Positions 46,947 through 56,249 are shown, numbered from the stretch's first letter. The stretch is 64,000 nt of DNA from Pseudacidovorax intermedius (GCF_003350475.1 NZ_QQAV01000006.1:1-64000), one strand, 5' to 3'. Notes: generated by a model not told the origin, from the letters alone. A program made the numbers and translations.

Positions 46947-48953
46947 ATGTCCGAGGTGCATTCCGAACAATTGCTGGCCGAGGTGGCCGCCCTTCCTTCT
47001 CTGCCGGGGGTCTACCGTTACTTCGACGTCGCGGGCGCCGTGCTGTATGTGGGCAAGGCACGCAACCTCAAGCGCCGCGTCTCCAGCTACTTCCAGAAGA
47101 ACCATGGCGGCACGCGTATCGGCCACATGATCGGCAAGATCGCCCGGATGGAGACCACGGTGGTGCGCTCCGAGGCCGAGGCGCTGCTGCTCGAGAACAA
47201 CCTCATCAAGACCCTCAAGCCGCGCTACAACATCCTGTTCCGCGACGACAAGAGCTATCCCTATCTCAAGATCACCGGCGTTCGCGATCGCGATGGCAGC
47301 GACGGTCTCGCGCCTGGCAGCATTCCGCGCCTGGCCTACTACCGCGGCGCGACGGACCGACGCCATCGCTACTACGGCCCTTACCCAAGCGCCTGGGCGG
47401 TGAAGGAATCCATCCAGCTGCTGCAGAAGGTCTTCAAGCTGCGCACCTGCGAGGACACGGTCTACGGCAACCGTACCCGGCCCTGTCTGCTCTATCAGAT
47501 CAAGCGCTGCAGCGGTCCGTGCGTGGGGCATGTGGCGCCGGCCGACTACGCACACGACGTGGCCAACGCCGAAGCCTTTCTGCGCGGCGAGACGCAGCAG
47601 GTGCTGGCCGAACTGGAGGGCCGCATGATGCAGCACGCCGAGCGGCTGGAGTTCGAGCAGGCCGCCGAACTGCGCAACCGCATGTCGGCCCTGTCGCGTG
47701 TGCTGCACCAGCAGTCGGTGGAGATCGTGGACGACAAGGACGTCGACATCCTGGCCGTGAAGGTGCAAGGCGGCAAGGCCTGCGTCAACCTGGCCATGGT
47801 GCGCGGCGGCCGGCATCTGGGCGACCGGGCCTACTTCCCGGCGCATGTGGAGGATGCCTCGCTGCTGCAGCAGGACGTCGCCGACGACGACGGCGGACCG
47901 GCCGAAGGCGCGGAGGAGGGCGCTTTGTTGCCCTCGGTCGAGCGCCAGGTGCTCGAGGCCTTCATCGCCCAGCATTACATCGAGGCGCCGGCGCCCGCCA
48001 CGCTGGTGCTGGGCGAGGTGGTCGGGCGCGAGCTGATCGAGGCCATCGCGCAGCAGTCCAGTCAGCGTGTCACGGCCGTCTTCCAGCCCCGGTCGCAGCG
48101 GCGCCTGTGGCTGGAGATGGCGCAGAAGAATGCCGACATCCAGCTCGCCCGCCTGCTCGCCGAAGAGGGCTCGCAGCAGGCCCGCACACGCGCATTGGTT
48201 GACGCGCTGGAGCTGGCGCCGGACGACCTCGCCCAGTTCCGCATCGAGTGCTTCGACATCTCGCACACGGCGGGCGAGGCGACGCAGGCCTCGTGCGTGG
48301 TCTTCGAGGACCATGCGATGCAGAACCGCGAATACCGCCGCTACAACATCGAGGGCATCACACCCGGCGACGACTATGCCGCCATGCGTCAGGTACTGAT
48401 GCGGCGCTACGGCAAGATCGCCGAGGCCATGGCCGCCGAGGCGCAGGCGCCCGCGCCGGGCGATGGCGGCGGTGCGGATGCACCGCCTGGCACGGCCGGC
48501 GCGCGCATGCCCGACCTGGTGCTGGTCGATGGCGGCAAGGGCCAGGTGTCGATGGCCCGCGAGGTCTTCGTCGAGCTGGGCCTGCCGCTGTCGCTGATCG
48601 TCGGCGTGGAGAAGGGCGAAGGCCGCAAGGTGGGCCTCGAGGAACTGGTCTTTGCCGACGGCCGCGAGAAGGTCTACCTGGGACGGGACTCCGCGGCCCT
48701 GATGCTCGTCGCCCAGATCCGCGACGAGGCCCACCGCTTTGCCATCACGGGCATGCGCGCCAAGCGTGCCAAGGTGCGTGTGGGGGGCAGCCAGTTGGAG
48801 GACATCCCGGGCGTAGGCCCCAAGCGGCGGGCCCGGTTGCTGCAGCGCTTCGGCGGCATCCGCGGCGTGGCGGCGGCCAGCGTGGAGGACCTTGCATCCG
48901 TCGACGGCATTGCGCGCGACCTGGCTGAAGAGATCTACCGCGCGCTTCACTGA
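46947..48953 (+). CDS. uvrC: UvrABC system protein C
   Basis: A 668-residue excinuclease subunit that cuts both sides of a DNA lesion. The GIY-YIG domain ([32 protein letters not shown]) is N-terminal, the UvrBC coiled coil lies around residues 205-245, the RNase H-like 3' endonuclease domain includes [12 protein letters not shown] and LVDGGKGQ, and two HhH motifs end the protein ([18 protein letters not shown]). A short insertion with Ala/Pro ([12 protein letters not shown]) is seen before the last catalytic Asp. Divergent from ggt; pgsA follows 73 bp downstream. Confidence 0.95.
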   Translation: MSEVHSEQLLAEVAALPSLPGVYRYFDVAGAVLYVGKARNLKRRVSSYFQKNHGGTRIGHMIGKIARMETTVVRSEAEALLLENNLIKTLKPRYNILFRDDKSYPYLKITGVRDRDGSDGLAPGSIPRLAYYRGATDRRHRYYGPYPSAWAVKESIQLLQKVFKLRTCEDTVYGNRTRPCLLYQIKRCSGPCVGHVAPADYAHDVANAEAFLRGETQQVLAELEGRMMQHAERLEFEQAAELRNRMSALSRVLHQQSVEIVDDKDVDILAVKVQGGKACVNLAMVRGGRHLGDRAYFPAHVEDASLLQQDVADDDGGPAEGAEEGALLPSVERQVLEAFIAQHYIEAPAPATLVLGEVVGRELIEAIAQQSSQRVTAVFQPRSQRRLWLEMAQKNADIQLARLLAEEGSQQARTRALVDALELAPDDLAQFRIECFDISHTAGEATQASCVVFEDHAMQNREYRRYNIEGITPGDDYAAMRQVLMRRYGKIAEAMAAEAQAPAPGDGGGADAPPGTAGARMPDLVLVDGGKGQVSMAREVFVELGLPLSLIVGVEKGEGRKVGLEELVFADGREKVYLGRDSAALMLVAQIRDEAHRFAITGMRAKRAKVRVGGSQLEDIPGVGPKRRARLLQRFGGIRGVAAASVEDLASVDGIARDLAEEIYRALH

Positions 48954-49026
48954 TGCCGGCCCGGACGCGGCTTTGCACAGCATCGGCAGCGTCAAGGGGG
49001 CAGTGGCCTCATGCCACAATCTCCCG

Positions 49027-49602
49027 ATGTTCTGGACCCTGCCCACCATCATGACCTGGACGCGCATCGTCGCGATTCCCCTGATCGTGGGCGTCTTCTA
49101 CCTGCCGTTGCCCGAGGGCATGCGCAACCTCATCGCCACGGTGATGTTCATCGTCTTCGCCGCCACCGACTGGCTCGACGGCTTCCTCGCACGGCGCCTC
49201 AACCAGACCTCGGCCTTCGGTGCCTTCCTCGATCCGGTCGCCGACAAGTTCCTGGTGTGCGCCTCGCTGCTGGTGCTGGTGCACCTCAACCGCGCCGATG
49301 TGTTCGTGGCCCTGATCATCATCGGGCGGGAGATCGCCATCTCTGCATTGCGTGAATGGATGGCCCAGCTGGGCGCGGGCAAGAGCGTGGCCGTGCACAT
49401 GATCGGCAAGGTCAAGACCACCGTGCAGATGGTCGCCATTCCGTTCCTGCTCTACCAGGGCATGCTGTTCGGAACCATCGACACGGGCCTGTGGGGACGT
49501 TGGCTGATCTGGGCCGCCGCGGTGCTCACCGTGTGGTCGATGGTGTACTACCTGCGCAAGGCGATCCCCGAGATCCGCGCACGCACCGAGGCCCGCGGCT
49601 GA
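49027..49602 (+). CDS. pgsA: CDP-diacylglycerol--glycerol-3-phosphate 3-phosphatidyltransferase
   Basis: A 191-residue membrane enzyme that makes phosphatidylglycerophosphate, precursor of phosphatidylglycerol and, through Cls, of cardiolipin. The CDP-alcohol phosphatidyltransferase motif is visible: DWLDGFLARR followed by FGAFLDPVADK. About five helices are seen. The uvrC-pgsA order is common in proteobacteria. Confidence 0.95.
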   Translation: MFWTLPTIMTWTRIVAIPLIVGVFYLPLPEGMRNLIATVMFIVFAATDWLDGFLARRLNQTSAFGAFLDPVADKFLVCASLLVLVHLNRADVFVALIIIGREIAISALREWMAQLGAGKSVAVHMIGKVKTTVQMVAIPFLLYQGMLFGTIDTGLWGRWLIWAAAVLTVWSMVYYLRKAIPEIRARTEARG

Positions 49603-49663
49603 ACTACTTTGTGAAGTTGTTGTGCAATCTGTTTGCAGATGATGGCGGCGCGGCCACGGCTTA

Positions 49664-49692
49664 TTGACACTCCTTGACCGCATGGTTGTAAT
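49664..49692 (+). promoter_or_regulatory. Sigma-70 promoter of hupB
   Basis: TTGACA (49664-49669), 17-bp spacer, TGTAAT (49687-49692). It lies about 130 bp before the HU start codon, which allows a moderate leader. Confidence 0.7.
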
Positions 49693-49821
49693 CTGCCGCT
49701 CGGCCGCCAGGGCCGATGTCCTCGGAACCGTCTCCCTCCCCGTTTGATGACCACGGCGCACGCCCCCGGAGGGTCCGCTCGCGCTTCCGATCGCTGATCA
49801 ACCTTCCGCCAAGAGGCCCTT

Positions 49822-50094
49822 GTGAACAAGACCGAACTGATCGAACACATCGCCAAGAACGCCGACATCTCCAAGGCTGCGGCCACGCGGGCGCTGGAGT
49901 CCACGCTGGGTGCGATCCGCACCACGCTGAAGAAGGGCGGCTCGGTGTCGCTGGTCGGCTTCGGCACGTTCGCGGTGGGCAAGCGGGCGGCGCGTACGGG
50001 GCGCAATCCGCGGACCGGAACTGCGATTAAGATCAAGGCTGCGAAGGTTCCCAAGTTCCGTCCCGGCAAGGCGCTCAAGGACGCACTGAACTGA
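49822..50094 (+). CDS. hupB: DNA-binding protein HU-beta
   Basis: A 90-residue nucleoid protein starting with GTG or read as [20 protein letters not shown]. The DNA-binding arm carries the HU signature [21 protein letters not shown] and the end [20 protein letters not shown]. It folds DNA and binds nicks and junctions as a dimer. A tRNA-Val gene follows 13 bp after the stop, so the two may share a transcript. Confidence 0.96.
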   Translation: MNKTELIEHIAKNADISKAAATRALESTLGAIRTTLKKGGSVSLVGFGTFAVGKRAARTGRNPRTGTAIKIKAAKVPKFRPGKALKDALN

Positions 50095-50107
50095 ATCGAA
50101 CCGTCGG

Positions 50108-50183
50108 GGGTGCTTAGCTCAGTTGGTAGAGCGGCGCCCTTACAAGGCGTAGGTCGGGGGTTCGAGCCCCTCAGCACCCACCA
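50108..50183 (+). tRNA. tRNA-Val (anticodon TAC)
   Basis: A complete cloverleaf: acceptor GGGTGCT/AGCACCC, D arm GCTC-AGTTGGTA-GAGC, anticodon stem-loop GCGCC-CTTACAA-GGCGT with TAC, T arm GGGGG-TTCGAGC-CCCTC, discriminator A and encoded CCA. Confidence 0.97.
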
Positions 50184-50198
50184 CCCCGATTGATGTGA

Positions 50199-50225
50199 AG
50201 GCCCGGAGAGATCCGGGCCTTTTGC
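50199..50225 (+). terminator. Intrinsic terminator after tRNA-Val
   Basis: AAGGCCCGG-AGAGAT-CCGGGCCTT followed by TTG, 15 bp after the tRNA. Confidence 0.75.
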
Positions 50226-50534
50226 ATTGTTAACGCGAAACCGCACTCCCACTTGGATTCGCGTGGTGCCTCGCGTTCACGCAGCCCCGTCGCATCGGCG
50301 TTTGTGGGCAGCAATGAGCGCATGCGCCGCAGCTAGAATCCGCCCGCCGGTTCGACCAGCCGGCGTCAGGGCAGGTGCTGCAAGCAGTCGTACAACAACA
50401 TCTCTTGCCAGCCAAGGTCAGGGATCGTCCCCGAGCATTCACCCCCTCCGTGACCGGTGGCGGACGTCATGTTCGCCTTTGTTTCTCGTCGTCTCCGCGG
50501 GCGCTGTGGCGTCCGATCCTAGAGGTGTGCAGGC
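50226..50534 (+). other. Leader/intergenic region before ppiD
   Basis: No gene is seen. A TAGAAT hexamer at 50334-50339 could be a -10 box but no good -35 lies 16-18 bp upstream. A short stem CGCCGG...CCGGCG is at 50343-50363. Confidence 0.4.
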
Positions 50535-52463
50535 ATGTTTGATTTCTTCCGCAAGTACAACAAGATCGTGATGATCGTCCTGTTCTTGCTGATCATTCCC
50601 TCGTTCGTGTTGTTCGGCGTGCAGAACTACACCAATAACGGTGACCGTGGCGACGTGGTCGCCTCCGTCGATGGGCAGTCGATCACTCGTACCGAATGGG
50701 AGCAGCAGCATCGCAACGAGACCGACCGGTTGCGCCAGCAGATGCCCAGCCTCGATGCGTCGGTCTTCGATTCCGACGCTGCGCGCTACGCCACGCTGGA
50801 ACGCATGGTCCGCAATCGTGTGCTCACGGCGGCGGCCCTCAAGACCAACATGACCGTGTCCGACGGCCGCCTCACCCGTGTCTTCACCGAGGATCCTGGG
50901 CTTGCCAGCTTCCGCGACGACAAGGGCAACTTCGACCGCCAGCGTTTCATCATGGCCACGGGTCGCACGCCCGAACAATTCGAGGCTGCGGTGCGCGCCG
51001 ATCTCGCCACGCAGCAACTGCTCGGTGGCGTGACCGGCTCGGCCGCGCCGAACCCTGCGCTGCTCGATGTGCTGAGCAATGCGCTGCGCGAGCGCCGCGA
51101 GGTGCAGGTGGCCCGCTTTGCGCCGGCGGACTTCGCCGGCAAGGTGTCCGTCTCCGATGCCGACCTGGAGTCTTACTACAAGAGCCACACGAGCCGCTAT
51201 CAGCTTCCCGAGCAGGCGGACGTCGAGTACATCGTGCTGAACATGGAGGCGGTCAAGAAGACCATCGCCGTCCCCGACGCCGACCTCAAGGCCTACTACG
51301 AACAGAACAAGGACCGCTTCGGCACCAAGGAAGAGCGCAAGGCCTCGCACATCCTGATCGCCGCAGGCAAGGACGCACCCGGCGCCGACCGGGCCAAGGC
51401 CAAGGCCCGCGCCGAGGAGCTGCTGGCCGAGGTCCGCAAGACGCCGGCCAGCTTCGGCGACCTGGCCAAGAAGAATTCGCAGGACCCCGTCTCCGCGGCG
51501 CAAGGCGGGGCACTCGACTTCGTGACCCGAGGTGCGATGGTCAAGCCTTTCGAAGATGCGATGTTCGCGCTCAAGAAGGACGAGATCAGCAATGTGGTCG
51601 AGACCGAATACGGCTATCACATCATCCGCCTCGACGACATCAAGCCGGCCGTGGTGCCGCCCTTCGAGCAGGTGCGTGCCCGTATCGAGGACGAGATCCG
51701 CGGCCAGCAGGCCTCGCAGGCCTTTGCCAAGCAGGCCGAGGTCCTGTCCGACCTGGTCTACCAGCAGGCCGACAGTCTGCAGCCCGCGGCGGATGCGCTC
51801 AAGCTGCAGATCCAGAAGGCACAGGGTGTGGGTCGCACGCCCGTGCCTGGCGCGCAGGGTCCCCTGGGCAACCGCAACTTCATCAATGCACTGTTCGCGG
51901 CGGACACCCTGGAGCGCAAGCACAACACCGAGGCCATCGACCTGGGCGGCAACCAGCTCGCCGTCGGTCGCGTGACGCGCCACGTTCCAGCGCGCACGCA
52001 GACCTTCGACGAAGTGAAGGCGCGTGTACGCCAGGAACTGGTCGCCGAGCGCGCGGCAGCGGCCGCCAAGACCGAGGGTGAGGCCAAGCTCAAGGCCTGG
52101 GAGGGTGCTGCGGCCGGTGCCGTGCCTGCCGGTCTGGGCCAGCCCATCGCCGTGTCACGCAACGACAACGCCAGCTCGCAGCCGTCGGCTGTGGTCGAGG
52201 CGGCCCTGCGTGCCGATCCCGCCAAGCTGCCCGCGTGGGTCGGCGTGGATCTCGGTGCCGAAGGGTATGCCGTGGTGCGCGTCAACAAGACGCTGCCGCC
52301 GGCCGAGGTGCCCGCGGACCAGCGCCAGCAAGAGCGGACGCAGCTTTCGCAAGCCATGGCGGGCGCGGAGGCCGAGGCTTACTACGCGATGCTCAAGGAC
52401 CGCTTCAAGGCGACGATCAAGGTGCCGCACCCCTCCGGCGCTCCTTCAGTGGTCGTGAACTGA
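50535..52463 (+). CDS. ppiD: PpiD-like SurA-N/parvulin periplasmic chaperone
   Basis: A 642-residue membrane-anchored chaperone. A cytoplasmic stub and one helix (about 10-32, KIVMIVLFLLIIPSFVLFGV) are followed by a SurA-like chaperone region and a parvulin PPIase domain (KEERKASHILIAA to EYGYHIIRLDDIKP, about 265-370). A second degenerate repeat follows. It assists outer-membrane and secreted protein folding next to the Sec translocon. The hupB-ppiD order is as in E. coli, here with tRNA genes inserted between and after. Confidence 0.93.
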   Translation: MFDFFRKYNKIVMIVLFLLIIPSFVLFGVQNYTNNGDRGDVVASVDGQSITRTEWEQQHRNETDRLRQQMPSLDASVFDSDAARYATLERMVRNRVLTAAALKTNMTVSDGRLTRVFTEDPGLASFRDDKGNFDRQRFIMATGRTPEQFEAAVRADLATQQLLGGVTGSAAPNPALLDVLSNALRERREVQVARFAPADFAGKVSVSDADLESYYKSHTSRYQLPEQADVEYIVLNMEAVKKTIAVPDADLKAYYEQNKDRFGTKEERKASHILIAAGKDAPGADRAKAKARAEELLAEVRKTPASFGDLAKKNSQDPVSAAQGGALDFVTRGAMVKPFEDAMFALKKDEISNVVETEYGYHIIRLDDIKPAVVPPFEQVRARIEDEIRGQQASQAFAKQAEVLSDLVYQQADSLQPAADALKLQIQKAQGVGRTPVPGAQGPLGNRNFINALFAADTLERKHNTEAIDLGGNQLAVGRVTRHVPARTQTFDEVKARVRQELVAERAAAAAKTEGEAKLKAWEGAAAGAVPAGLGQPIAVSRNDNASSQPSAVVEAALRADPAKLPAWVGVDLGAEGYAVVRVNKTLPPAEVPADQRQQERTQLSQAMAGAEAEAYYAMLKDRFKATIKVPHPSGAPSVVVN

Positions 52464-52509
52464 TTTTCGGGAGAGGCGGAATTTTTCCGCTATACTCCGA
52501 AGTTCTCTC

Positions 52510-52586
52510 GGTGGCTGTAGCTCAGTTGGTAGAGTCCCAGATTGTGATTCTGGTCGTCGTGGGTTCGAGTCCCATCAGCCACCCCA
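52510..52586 (+). tRNA. tRNA-His (anticodon GTG)
   Basis: The extra 5' G (G-1) at 52510 pairs with C73, a hallmark of tRNA-His. Acceptor GTGGCTG/CAGCCAC, anticodon stem-loop CCAGA-TTGTGAT-TCTGG with GTG, T arm with GTTCGAGTC, encoded CCA. Confidence 0.96.
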
Positions 52587-52600
52587 TCGGATACGCATAG

Positions 52601-52630
52601 AAACGGGCACTTAGGTGCCCGTTTCTCTTT
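52601..52630 (+). terminator. Intrinsic terminator after tRNA-His
   Basis: AAACGGGCAC-TTAG-GTGCCCGTTT followed by CTCTTT, 14 bp after the tRNA. Confidence 0.85.
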
Positions 52631-52657
52631 CCGGGCCAGCATTCCCTGCGCACGGAG

Positions 52658-52684
52658 GCCTTGCACTGGATTGCAGTGCAAGGC
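52658..52684. repeat. Hairpin of a perfect 10-bp inverted repeat
   Basis: GCCTTGCACT-GGATTGC-AGTGCAAGGC. It lies 28 bp past the tRNA-His terminator at the left end of the gene-free region. No T-run follows directly. Confidence 0.5.
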
Positions 52685-52879
52685 GCTTTCCCCCCTCATC
52701 TCCCGCACCACACGCCGTTTATGCCGTGGCATGGGGTGCTCAACTCTCAGATCGGTGAGTTGGGCTGACGGCTTCGCCTTGCGCGCAATGCGCATTCTTG
52801 ACGAGATCTTTGAAGCTCTGGCATGGCTCGAACCAAAGACGTCTTGTCGCCCAGCGGTCCAGCGCAATCATTAACTGAT

Positions 52880-52893
52880 TTGATTTAAATCAA
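52880..52893. promoter_or_regulatory. Perfect FNR/Anr-type box without an obvious target gene
   Basis: TTGATTTAAATCAA is the exact palindrome TTGAT-N4-ATCAA recognised by FNR/Anr regulators. It sits in a 0.7-kb stretch (52587-53294) with no recognisable gene. A TATTAC hexamer at 52927-52932 could be a -10 box for rightward transcription. Confidence 0.5.
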
Positions 52894-53294
52894 GTACAAA
52901 GCACGGGCCGTCGGTTACTGACTCCGTATTACGCTCGACGGAAATTGCCAGTGCTCAAAGAATGCTCCGTCCACCGGGTTGGGCACATTTGCAACTGCAA
53001 GAGCGTCGGCAGTTCCGATGACTTTCGAGCGCACTGCGGTGGCATGCGCCGTGGCTGGCCGCGCAGACTCGGCGCGGTCCAACGTCCGTCACTTGCGGTA
53101 TTTGGCCGGTTCGTACGCGAATCACACCTGTATCGTCGACGGACCTTCCGGAGCGCGTGGACGCCGATCCTTCGCGAAGCTCCAAGGCCGCAGACCATTG
53201 TTCTGCTGTCAAGGCGCACCCCTTCGCCGCATGTGACCGGCGCTGGTGGGTTCGCGGCGGATGCTTGGCCTTTACCCAGTCCCCGGGGCGCGCG
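52894..53294. other. Gene-free stretch left of the resolvase
   Basis: Open frames on both strands here have no recognisable domain and shifting composition. It may contain a small RNA, or remnants of the element that brought in the resolvase. Confidence 0.35.
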
Positions 53295-53930
53295 TCAGCA
53301 GTCCGGGTAGTCGAGGGGAGGGGGTGGCGGGGTGAGCAACGGCAGTTCCCCCTTCTTGGCGGCCCCAAGGTCGTCGAAGGATTCCAGGGAGCGCATATAG
53401 CGCCGCAGCGTGCGGATGTGAACGCCGAACCTTCCTGCGAGGGCACCCAAGGGTTCCCGTCCCAGGTAGAGCGTCAACTCGTCAAGCTGCTCGGCTGTCA
53501 GAGCTCGGGGACGCCCGACGTGCCGGCCCAGCCCGCGCGCGGCTTCCATGCCGGCCTTGGTGCGCTCGCTGATGAGCGAGCGCTCGAACTCCGCCAGGGC
53601 GCCCATCAGATGAAAGATGAGCACGCCACCCGCAGTGCCTGTGTCGATGCTCTCGGACAAAGAGGCGAACTGAATCTTTCGTCGCCCGAGGGAGGCGACC
53701 ACCTGGACCAGCCCGTTGACCGAGCGTCCCAGTCGATCCAGCTTCCAGACGACCAGGGTGTCGCCGGGTTTCAAGCGCCGTAGCGCTCTCGCAAGTCCAG
53801 GGCGGTCGAACACTGCGCCGGACACGCCTTGGTCCGTGTAGAGAACATCACAGCCAGCGCGCTCCAGCGCCCGAAGCTGAAGCTCAACACTTTGTTCATC
53901 GGTTGAAACGCGTGCGTAGCCAACTTTCAT
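53295..53930 (-). CDS. Serine recombinase, resolvase/invertase family
   Basis: A 211-residue small serine recombinase. The catalytic Ser9 is in YARVSTDEQ; other conserved parts are DQGVSGAVFDRPGLARALR, VWKLDRLGRS, and the long E-helix region with ALAEFERSLISERTKAG. A Hin-type HTH follows (LGALAGRFGVHIRTLRRYM). The tail after about residue 190 is extended (GELPLLTPPPPP) beyond typical 185-residue resolvases. No transposase gene is beside it, so it is either a remnant of a Tn3-like element or a stand-alone recombinase. An AT-rich inverted repeat lies 100-150 bp upstream. Confidence 0.92.
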   Translation of the reverse strand: MKVGYARVSTDEQSVELQLRALERAGCDVLYTDQGVSGAVFDRPGLARALRRLKPGDTLVVWKLDRLGRSVNGLVQVVASLGRRKIQFASLSESIDTGTAGGVLIFHLMGALAEFERSLISERTKAGMEAARGLGRHVGRPRALTAEQLDELTLYLGREPLGALAGRFGVHIRTLRRYMRSLESFDDLGAAKKGELPLLTPPPPPLDYPDC

Positions 53931-53942
53931 GATCCGGGTGAG

Positions 53943-53954
53943 GGGTGCGCACCC
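53943..53954. repeat. Perfect 12-bp palindrome before the resolvase gene
   Basis: GGGTGCGCACCC, 13 bp upstream of the resolvase start codon; it could be an operator. Confidence 0.4.
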
Positions 53955-54027
53955 ACCTTTGGGGCATGGCGCGTCACTTACCTGAAAAGTAGTTAACGAG
54001 TTGGGAGTCTAGGCATTGACAAAAGGG

Positions 54028-54078
54028 TACTCTTTGTTTTGTTCATTTACATTTATGATGAAAAAAGGACAAAGAGTA
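54028..54078. repeat. AT-rich inverted repeat, possible res or operator site
   Basis: TACTCTTTGT at 54028-54037 and ACAAAGAGTA at 54069-54078 are perfect 10-bp inverted arms around a 31-bp AT-rich centre. It lies upstream of the resolvase in a short island of markedly lower GC than its surroundings, with a TTGACA at 54016 and a TATGAT at 54054 (spacing between them too long for one promoter). Resolvases commonly bind inverted subsites next to their own gene. Confidence 0.5.
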
Positions 54079-54195
54079 AGAGACGTCACTGGGATGGTTC
54101 TTAAGTATTAGGGCGTAACGGTGCCCATTTGTCCATCACAAAGATTACCTACGTGTAGACGAGGTGTCTGCCATGCGCGGCGCTCGGGCGCTGGC

Positions 54196-54743
54196 ATGAA
54201 GCCCGGCATCGAACTCCCCCAGCGGTTGGAGCCTGGCCGCGTCGACCGTTTCGGCTTTGAACGGCTGGAGCGCGAACGCCGCGAGATGCTCAACGCCATC
54301 TGCGCCTACCGCGACGCCATCGGCGATTACGGCCTGATCGGCGGCCGCACCGACACATCGGCAAACGATGCGTCGCATCCCCTTCAAAGCCACGACAACA
54401 TCCTTGTCCCCGCGCGCGACGTCCCGTCGCTCGCCGCATTGCCCGAGCACGCCAATGAGGGGCCGCTGGGCGATACGGGCTGGGTGTTGCTGGGAGACGG
54501 CTGGCTGCTCCGTGCGCCCGACGGCCACCGGCTTCGCCTTAACCTCTGCGAGCGAGCGCTCCTGCTGGCCCCCGCGGACCCAAAGACCACGCCCTCTCCT
54601 TCGACGCGTTCTTCCAGCTCATGCGCACCACCCGTGCGGTCTATCGGCAAAAGCCGCTTGCCGTCACAAGCAAGAGAACGATCCTCATGCGGCTCATGAA
54701 GAAGCTCGCACCTTGGAGTACCGCGCCGTCTACAAGAACGTGA
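54196..54743 (+). pseudogene. Frameshifted winged-helix regulator-like fragment
   Basis: The first frame reads LERERREMLNAICAYRDAIG and then WVLLGDGWLLRAPDGHRLRL, CERALLLAPADPK, which looks like the start of a response-regulator-type winged helix. At about 54582-54586 the sense continues one frame over as HALSFDAFFQLMRTTRAVYR, QKPLAVTSKRTILMRLMKK. One base is missing near CAAAGACC. The second frame ends at 54743 in sequence that overlaps the next fragment. I infer a regulator with an internal frameshift and a lost C-terminus. Family assignment is by motif only. Confidence 0.45.
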
Positions 54744-55112
54744 ACGCCCAGCCCGTCAAACAACTGGCCGCCACGATCCCGCTGCCGGAGGGGCTGGAAT
54801 GCCTGCCCAACTCGGCCCAGCCCCGCAAGGGGCGTGCAGTTCGCCCCCGGCTCCGGCGTCTACGACGCCGATCCGCTGACGCGCAAGCTGCCGAACGGTC
54901 GCACCGAAAACCGGGTCTACAGCGAGTGCCGGAACGCGCGCTGGTCCGTCGACCAATTGGCCCCGGGGGCGGAGGTCACCGTCGTGGCGCGCTTCAAGGT
55001 CGAGACGGTGCCGCCTCCTGGCGCCGGTGCCATGGCCGGCGGCACGGTCAGCACGGTCAGCACCACCTCCACCAGCGCGGTGCTCAAGCCCGCCACGCCC
55101 ACCAAACCCTGA
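54713..55112 (+). pseudogene. C-terminal fragment of a DUF11-repeat surface protein, frameshifted
   Basis: The frame beginning at 54713 reads LEYRAVYKNVNAQPVKQLAA, TIPLPEGLECLP, the conserved start of a DUF11 (conserved repeat, isopeptide-like) domain. At about 54833 it shifts by one to read QFAPGSGVYDADPLTRKLPN and RWSVDQLAPGAEVTVVARFK, the end of the same type of domain, with a stop at 55112. The N-terminal bulk of such proteins is absent. It follows the regulator fragment without any promoter. Confidence 0.5.
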
Positions 55113-55115
55113 CGC

Positions 55116-55622
55116 ATGCGGCGGGCGGGTGCCGCCGCGGTGTCCCAAGGGCGTTGTCCACGAACCCGCGGGCCTTCGGGCGCCCGGCGGCGTGGGGGCA
55201 GCGCGCTGGCGCTGGCGGCCGCTTTCCTGATGGGAAGTTCGTCCGCCTTCGCCGCCGCTCCCGCCGCGAATGCGGCCATTTCCAATCAGGCCTCGGCGTC
55301 GTACCTCGACACCAACGGCAACCCGCAATTGGCGGCTTCCAACGTCGTCGTCACCGCGGTGCAGCAGGTTGGCTCGTTCACCCTGGGCGCCCAGGCGACC
55401 ACGAGCGGTCCGCTGTACGGGGCGAACACCAAGGCCGGTGCAGCTGGGGCGGTCATCTATGCCCCGCACGTGCTGAGCAACACCGGCAACGGCTCCGACA
55501 GCTTCAACATCTCCGTGGCGGGCTCGGCCAACCACAACATCGCGATCTGGTCACCGAGGCCGCCCGGCAGCCACCGAAAGTGGCCAACGTGCTCGCGACC
55601 TGTGCCAATGCGGCCAGCCTGA
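55116..55622 (+). pseudogene. N-terminal fragment of a second secreted DUF11-like protein
   Basis: An ORF with a signal peptide (SALALAAAFLMGSSSAFAAA) followed by the usual start of surface proteins of this type: ISNQASASYLDTNGNPQL, AVQQVGSFTLGAQ and VIYAPHVLSNTGNGSDSFN. The similarity ends near 55545, and the remaining codons (PRPPGSHRKW...) look like out-of-frame read-through to the stop. Normal members run to many hundreds of residues, so this is a truncated piece. Confidence 0.5.
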
Positions 55623-55900
55623 CGGCAGATGTGGTGACCGCCATGACCGCGGTGCCCCAGTACGGCGCGCAGCCCGAGGCCATTGCGGCCTGCGGTTCGT
55701 CGGGTCTCGACGTGGCGGTGCACATCGGCCATCTGTTCGAAAAGATCGATGCCCTGAAAGGCCTCGCGCTGAACCTGGCCAGTGCGGCAGAACAGGCCCA
55801 GCAGGCCCACGACGACGAGGCGTCCCAGGCCCAGGCACTTTCCGACGCGGTTGCGGCGCGGGATCGTGCGGCCATTGCAGGCGGGATGAACCTCGACTGA
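55580..55900 (+). CDS. Hypothetical protein or fragment next to the pilin remnant
   Basis: The frame is open from about 55546. A GTG at 55580 would give 106 residues, with a helical C-terminal half (HIGHLFEKIDALKGLALNLA, SAAEQAQQAHDDEASQAQAL). No domain is recognised. It could be the tail of a gene whose start was lost where it meets the DUF11 fragment. A good ribosome site for the pilin gene follows its stop, so the two probably came from one operon. Confidence 0.35.
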   Translation: MANVLATCANAASLTADVVTAMTAVPQYGAQPEAIAACGSSGLDVAVHIGHLFEKIDALKGLALNLASAAEQAQQAHDDEASQAQALSDAVAARDRAAIAGGMNLD

Positions 55901-55920
55901 ACCCGGAAGGAATGCCAAGC

Positions 55921-56249
55921 ATGCGAAAGACACGACGGACGGCCGCCTCCCGACAGAGGCTCGCCGGCTTCAACCTGGTCGAGTTGCCACTGGTGCTGGT
56001 GGCGATCTTGATCCTGATCGGCGCCGTCATGGGGGCATGAACGTCTACCGGCAGGCCATGACCCAGCGCATGTACAGCGACTTCGTGCTGGGCTGGCGCG
56101 CGGCGTACCTGTCCTTCGTCTCCACCAGTTGCGGCATCCAGCCTGGCGACTCGACCACCAGCCCCTCCTATGCCCTCGGTGGTGCCCTGAACACGCTGCT
56201 GTGCGGCGACGCGCTGATCAACGCCATGCTGGCGCGGGGGCCTGCTTGA
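55921..56249 (+). pseudogene. Type IV pilin-like gene with a frameshift and lost C-terminus
   Basis: A class III prepilin-like N-terminus: basic leader RRTAASRQRLAG, cleavage site G|FNLVEL, hydrophobic helix PLVLVAILILIGAVM. The frame stops at 56040. The neighbouring frame continues sensibly from 56037 as MNVYRQAMTQRMYSDFVLGW, RAAYLSFVSTSCG and ends at 56249. One base gained in GGGGGC would join them. The reading then runs into the end of the reversed enoyl-CoA hydratase gene, so the pilin C-terminus is missing. GGAAGGA lies 11 bp before the ATG. Confidence 0.6.

Noticed and set aside
46843-47061. N-terminal extension of gamma-glutamyltranspeptidase to 750 residues
   Set aside because: It overlaps the divergent uvrC start and would bury the lipoprotein signal peptide.
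52490-52867. Minus-strand 125-residue ORF ending in ADGTRTHDDQNHNLGLYQLS
   Set aside because: This peptide is the antisense translation of the tRNA-His gene, a well-known false annotation.
52587-54195. Search for a CRISPR array, integron attC site or transposase near the resolvase
   Set aside because: No regularly spaced repeats, no attC-like pairs and no transposase frame were seen.
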